Assembly (NCBI RefSeq): GCF_000002995.4 | Contig: NW_025062476.1 | Coordinates: 1,044,501 to 1,108,500 of the forward strand | Length of the DNA stretch: 64,000 bases | Direction of reading: 5' to 3' | Source of the DNA: Brugia malayi | Lineage: Eukaryota > Nematoda > Chromadorea > Rhabditida > Onchocercidae | Shown here: in pieces, positions 60,001-64,000 of the stretch | How the letters are laid out: the number at the start of each line of letters is the position of its first letter | Numbering within the stretch: the first letter of the stretch is position 1 | Notes under the pieces: model-generated | Seen by the model: the letters and a program-made list of their open reading frames with translations, nothing else | Told to the model about the DNA's origin: nothing | Databases searched by the model: none | Made by a program: the position numbers and the translations under genes

Positions 60001-62595
60001 ATTCTCGTTAGTTTGCATATTTAGCAGAATTTTAACACATATGTCAGTCCGAAATTGAATGCATGTGAAATGTGTTGCGAAGCACTTGTGACCACAGAGT
60101 GACAATACAAAATTCATCTGACGCGCTCATTAGATGCTGCATTTTTTTTTTTTATGACGCTTACTCAATGTGTAGTAACTGTCCATGACCTAAGAACCAA
60201 ATGCTTAAAAAGGTGTTGACAGTGGTGACAGTGATGCTTCAGCACACATCAACAAACACTGAAAATATTAGCAAAGTAATGAATACTTCATCCACCCTTG
60301 GCGAAATTGGCTTTGTTTTTCTAATTCGTGGAAAGTATGCAGAAAAGCATATCATTTCATCCACAAAACCAAGCTGCGATGAACTGCTAATCATTTCTTT
60401 TGGCGTTACAAAACAAGTAAAAATTTTCATTTCAGAAAATGTGACAGAATTTGAACATTCTTTGCAAGCATAAGAAAAGGAGTGTAGCAATCGGACGTTT
60501 TCGAGACATCAGAATGCAGCTACCAATTTATAATTTCATTTTGTTATTGGATATTTAATATTTTATCGTCATTTATTATCTCATGAATATCATAAAAATG
60601 CATAAACATATAATTGACAATGAAATCTAAAATTTGAAGGCAAGCAATTAAATGCAACGCTCAATAAAGGATTTATCATGCAAAAAGGTAACAAAAAAAA
60701 AAAAAAAAAAATAATTGATAGAGTATTTTTTTAATAATAGTTTTTAACAAAAGTGGGTAACACGAGAAGATTTTAAGCAAAAAAAATGGTTTTATAAGAA
60801 AAAAAAGTAAGCTAGTTGCAATTTAGTCTAAATCTTGATGTGCAAAATAAATGGTAGATAGTGTAATGAAAGAACTTCCATCACATCACTGTTTCATCAT
60901 AGCTTTTATTACTTGCAAAAGTTAACATTTGTAAACAGTTTAAAATTTATTTCGTTGAGTGCAAAACTTGTTGAACATTCATAAACATTAATTTAGCATT
61001 ACGTATTTTAAAAAATTTGGAATGAAAAAAATTCAAATGAAAATAATGTTCAAATATATAAGAAATTGAAGTGATATAGTCTTCAGAGAATTTAATCATG
61101 ATAGCTTAAAAATAATGCGTATTAAATGTCTTGATAGCTTCTTGAAATTTGTTTGGGAAGAATAGATTTAATGGAAGAAATAATTAACCTAATTACAAGT
61201 GTAAACAATTTTAAAATTTGCAGGTGAGATTTTAACTCTATCCAGAATGTCTCGCAATTAAATGAGGTAATCAAATTAAAATTATTGAAATATTGATTTA
61301 AAAATTTTTTATCACAAATCCAGCTATGAATTAAAAAAGTTTTGTAAGTCGCTATTACAGAATTGAATTTTAATATCAATTTTAGCTTTAGTACCTTGCA
61401 AAATAATTTGATGATATCATATTCAGCTAATTTCAGTAGTTTTTATTAAAAATACAAAATTTAAAGTGTTGGAAAGTTTGCCATACTGAAATTTTAAAGA
61501 ATTATAACATTAATTTGAACTTATTTAGGAACTTCCCTGGCGCCATGTCTTCGATAGATATTTTGGTGGCAAAATTCTTCCCCTAATAATACCATAAATT
61601 ATTTGAAACATCAATTTAAAATGATAAATTAATATTGAGATGCGAAATTGAAATTTTTTAAAAACAAATCGTAGATCAACAAAATTCTGCGACTCGCTAA
61701 TACAGAATTAAATTTTTATATCAATTTTAGCTTTAGTACCTTGCAAACTCTTAATGTGAAAAAGAATTTCATATTTATGTAGAATAATGCATAAATATTA
61801 AAAAAAGTAAGGAAATGATTGGTAAATTTTTGAATCAAATAATCCAATAAAATATTAGTAGCAATATTGCCAATAGACAATACTCATGGAGGCAGTAAAC
61901 AGGCTAATATATTTCCAGTTGTTAGTTAATTGATGTCACCAAAATTTAAAACCTAAAATTTTTACAATAGTGCAAATAATTCATTCAATATTTTATTTAC
62001 CACTCAACATACAATACTTTATTAAACAAAGTAGACAGGATTATTGAATATTGCACAGATTAAATATTTCAATGACATTTAATTCCAGCTATTCACCAGT
62101 TTCCTTTATGCAAATGTTACTCCATTTTATCAACCAAACTTTTTTTTTTTTTTGAAATATTGAAATTTTTTTTATAATAGTAGGAATAGTTATGGATGTA
62201 TGTCAATAAGCAATATTTATCAAATTTCAAGTGATCCAATGAAGTTCTATCAGTGATATTATTAGTGGTATGTATTTTATTAAATGCATCAAAATCCCAT
62301 ATCTCACGATGTCACCCAGTGTACATGTATTACTGAAATGGTAGAACACGCTACTGCAGCGCTTCCTTCGAGTTTCAAAAGAGCATTTATAAACTTTATA
62401 AACCACAAATGGTGGAGAGGAAAGCAGAATGAAAGAGAAAAAATATTAAAAACAATGAGGATTTGAAACTGTTTCACATTTGGTGTTTAACTTTTCACAA
62501 CGATTAAAAACCTTTGATCTTTAAATCCAAGCAATCTGAAATAAAAAGCTTCCATTTGAGCATTTCTGTCATCTCACAAAATTGTGTGCTTCACC
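60001..62595 (+). other. Spacer and upstream region of copy 4
   Basis: 60001-60312 is a diverged version of the 3' flank. From about 60316 (GTTTTTCTAATTCGTGG) it rejoins the common repeat, with the short ORF at 62284. The terminal-exon block here has a longer open frame upstream, starting at about 60237. Confidence 0.55.
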
Positions 62596-63979
62596 ATGTT
62601 CTTCAATATATTTATGACACCCATCATTTGGTTCAATCTTCTACTATGCATCGCTTCTGATAATGAAACTTTCCATCTACCTAATTTCGACACTGCTAAT
62701 GAAGTTATTACAAATAATACTTATTCTGGCATCTCAGATACCTTTGGATTTCTCGATTACCTCAATTTCGAGCCAATGTTTAGCTCAGAATTTCCATCCG
62801 ATCCTTCACAGTTCATTGATTTCGCTCAGTTTAGTGAAACTGAGGATGTAGGAAGTGAAGAATCGAAATCTGAAACTAATCAGATCACAAATTCTCCTCA
62901 TCCTGGTTTCTCCGATATCTATGATCCCTTCGGCCACACTAATTTTGAGTTATCACTTAGCTCAGATATGGACTCATACAGGAATCTGTGGAGAGATGCT
63001 AACGAAGAATTAAAAACGAGTGATGATAACGTGCGATATCCTTCCATTAGAGGTGAGAGTTTTGTTTTAGATACATTTAAAGATAAATACAACTTCTTGT
63101 AATTTGAGTTATTTAGATGCTCAGAATGAAACTTCTTCCTCACTTAATCTCAACAGCGATGATATTATCACATATATGCACTTAGTCCATGGTCCACAAC
63201 AAAGTGCCGTTCCAACCCATTTTCATCAACTTACTCTTCCCTCAGGCGACACATCTGGTCAACATGGAAATGCTGAACAGTGTAACATCAACAATAAGCA
63301 CTTCTCGGATAACTTGAATATCCTCAATTATAGGGAAAATGCCTATAAAGGATTGGAAACAGGTAATGACAAATTGCATAACAAAGTTCCGTTCTAATAA
63401 TTCCTTACTTCATTAATAACGTGATATTGAAGAAAGAAGTAATAACGAATCGAAAATAATTTCATCACAGCAGAAAATTCACAATTACCTGCTAAGTGAG
63501 ACCTTTTTAGGGAAGATATTAAAAGTAATTTTTGCTACAAATATGTGCGAAGATAAATAAACAACTACTAATTATCTAAGCCATTTAAAATGCCATGTGA
63601 TATTATTTTATAGCGCTGAAATCTTTATGATTTCTCTCATTACTTAAGTACCTTATGGTATAATAGACTACTGTTGGCAAAAATAAATGCTTTGACAAGA
63701 ATTTTTCAGATAAGAAAAATTATACTTGTCGTTACCCGGGATGTACAGTGATCACGAAAGCTCGCAAAGAATATCTAACACACAGGAAAACCCACGGTCA
63801 ACCCTTCATCTATGAATGCAAAGTGCCCGGTTGTGGGCGAACATTCGACCATAGATCATCATTTTATACCCACATAGAAACGCATGAACTTCGTCCTCAG
63901 TGCGAGGATTGTGGCAAATTCGTCGTCAACAGGAAGGCACTGCGAAAACACAAGAGACTCTGCCAAAAAAAATCTTTCA
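62596..63979 (+). CDS. Nine-finger C2H2 protein, copy 4 (partial, runs off the window)
   Basis: Exons seen: 62596-63052, 63117-63362, 63710-63979, with the remaining finger exons beyond the window. Leader and acidic region match copy 1. Exon 2 is in frame here (TATAGGGAAAATGCC). The first finger triplet is distinct from copies 1-3: CRYPGCTVITKARKEYLTH, then FDHRSSFYTHIETH, then CGKFVVNRKALRKHKRLC. Changes therefore fall in helix positions that contact nucleic acid. Exon 3 ends at a GTATGT donor in phase 1, as in the other copies. Confidence 0.75.
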
Positions 63980-64000
63980 GTATGTAAATTTAACAGAATT

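Larger units (their letters stand above)
44878..64000 (+). repeat. Tandem array of about 5.06-kb units, four copies (last one cut by window end)
   Basis: Gene start codons at 47416, 52475, 57533 and 62596 are 5059, 5058 and 5063 bp apart. Spacer, leader and exon sequences are the same base for base over long stretches, and a poly-A tract is 18, 19, 19 and 19 bases long in successive copies (45514 onward). Such agreement in a hypermutable tract points to very recent amplification or homogenisation. Differences cluster in finger exons, in the exon 2 homopolymer, and in copy 3 between about 58570 and 60312. Confidence 0.95.

Overview
The window is eukaryotic and looks like nematode nuclear DNA, most likely from a filarial or other spirurid worm. 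The species is inference. The base composition is very AT-rich, with dense poly-A and poly-T tracts. Genes are small-exon with GT-AG introns ending in TTTCAG/TTTTAG. Several start codons have a bare 3' splice site just upstream, as expected for spliced-leader trans-splicing. A 158-residue cytosolic Cu/Zn superoxide dismutase and a Cys-triplet, Gln-rich secreted protein also fit nematodes. There is no sign of bacterial operons, CRISPR or phage.

Region 1 (1-16 kb) holds conserved housekeeping genes. A TMEM222 homologue (minus, 660-2649) is divergent from a 12-exon SMG-9 homologue (plus, 3238-7635), sharing a 588-bp intergenic promoter. An SLC35E1-like transporter follows (plus, 11475-15859). 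All exons were placed by eye, and the reading phases close exactly. Region 2 (16-30 kb) is AT-rich and minisatellite-bearing around a superoxide dismutase cluster: an intact plus-strand gene (21376-22692), a decayed plus-strand copy (24013-24625), and an inverted minus-strand gene (25140-26509). The inverted gene shares introns with the first but appears frameshifted at the end of exon 1. Upstream of it lie a perfect FoxO/DAF-16-type palindrome and a cluster of ACGT/RCGTG motifs. Region 3 (30-39 kb) has a secreted CX3C/Gln-rich protein (30623-35561), a 43-bp minisatellite, an intron-containing tRNA-Leu(CAA) and a small single-pass membrane protein gene.

Region 4 (about 40-64 kb) is the most unusual part. 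It is a tandem array of five copies of one gene. Copy 0 is diverged. Copies 1-4 sit on almost identical 5.06-kb repeats, with start codons at 47416, 52475, 57533 and 62596. Each gene encodes a hydrophobic N-terminus resembling a signal peptide, an acidic/aromatic region like a transactivation domain, and three exons each carrying a C2H2-C2H2-C2HC triplet, nine fingers in total. All introns are phase 1, so finger-triplet exons can be shuffled. Copies 2 and 3 carry frameshifts. Copy 3 is also a mosaic with a foreign terminal exon. The few substitutions between the freshest copies fall in finger recognition helices. A secreted or conditionally nuclear DNA-binding effector family is the candidate undescribed system; secretion is inferred only from the N-terminus.
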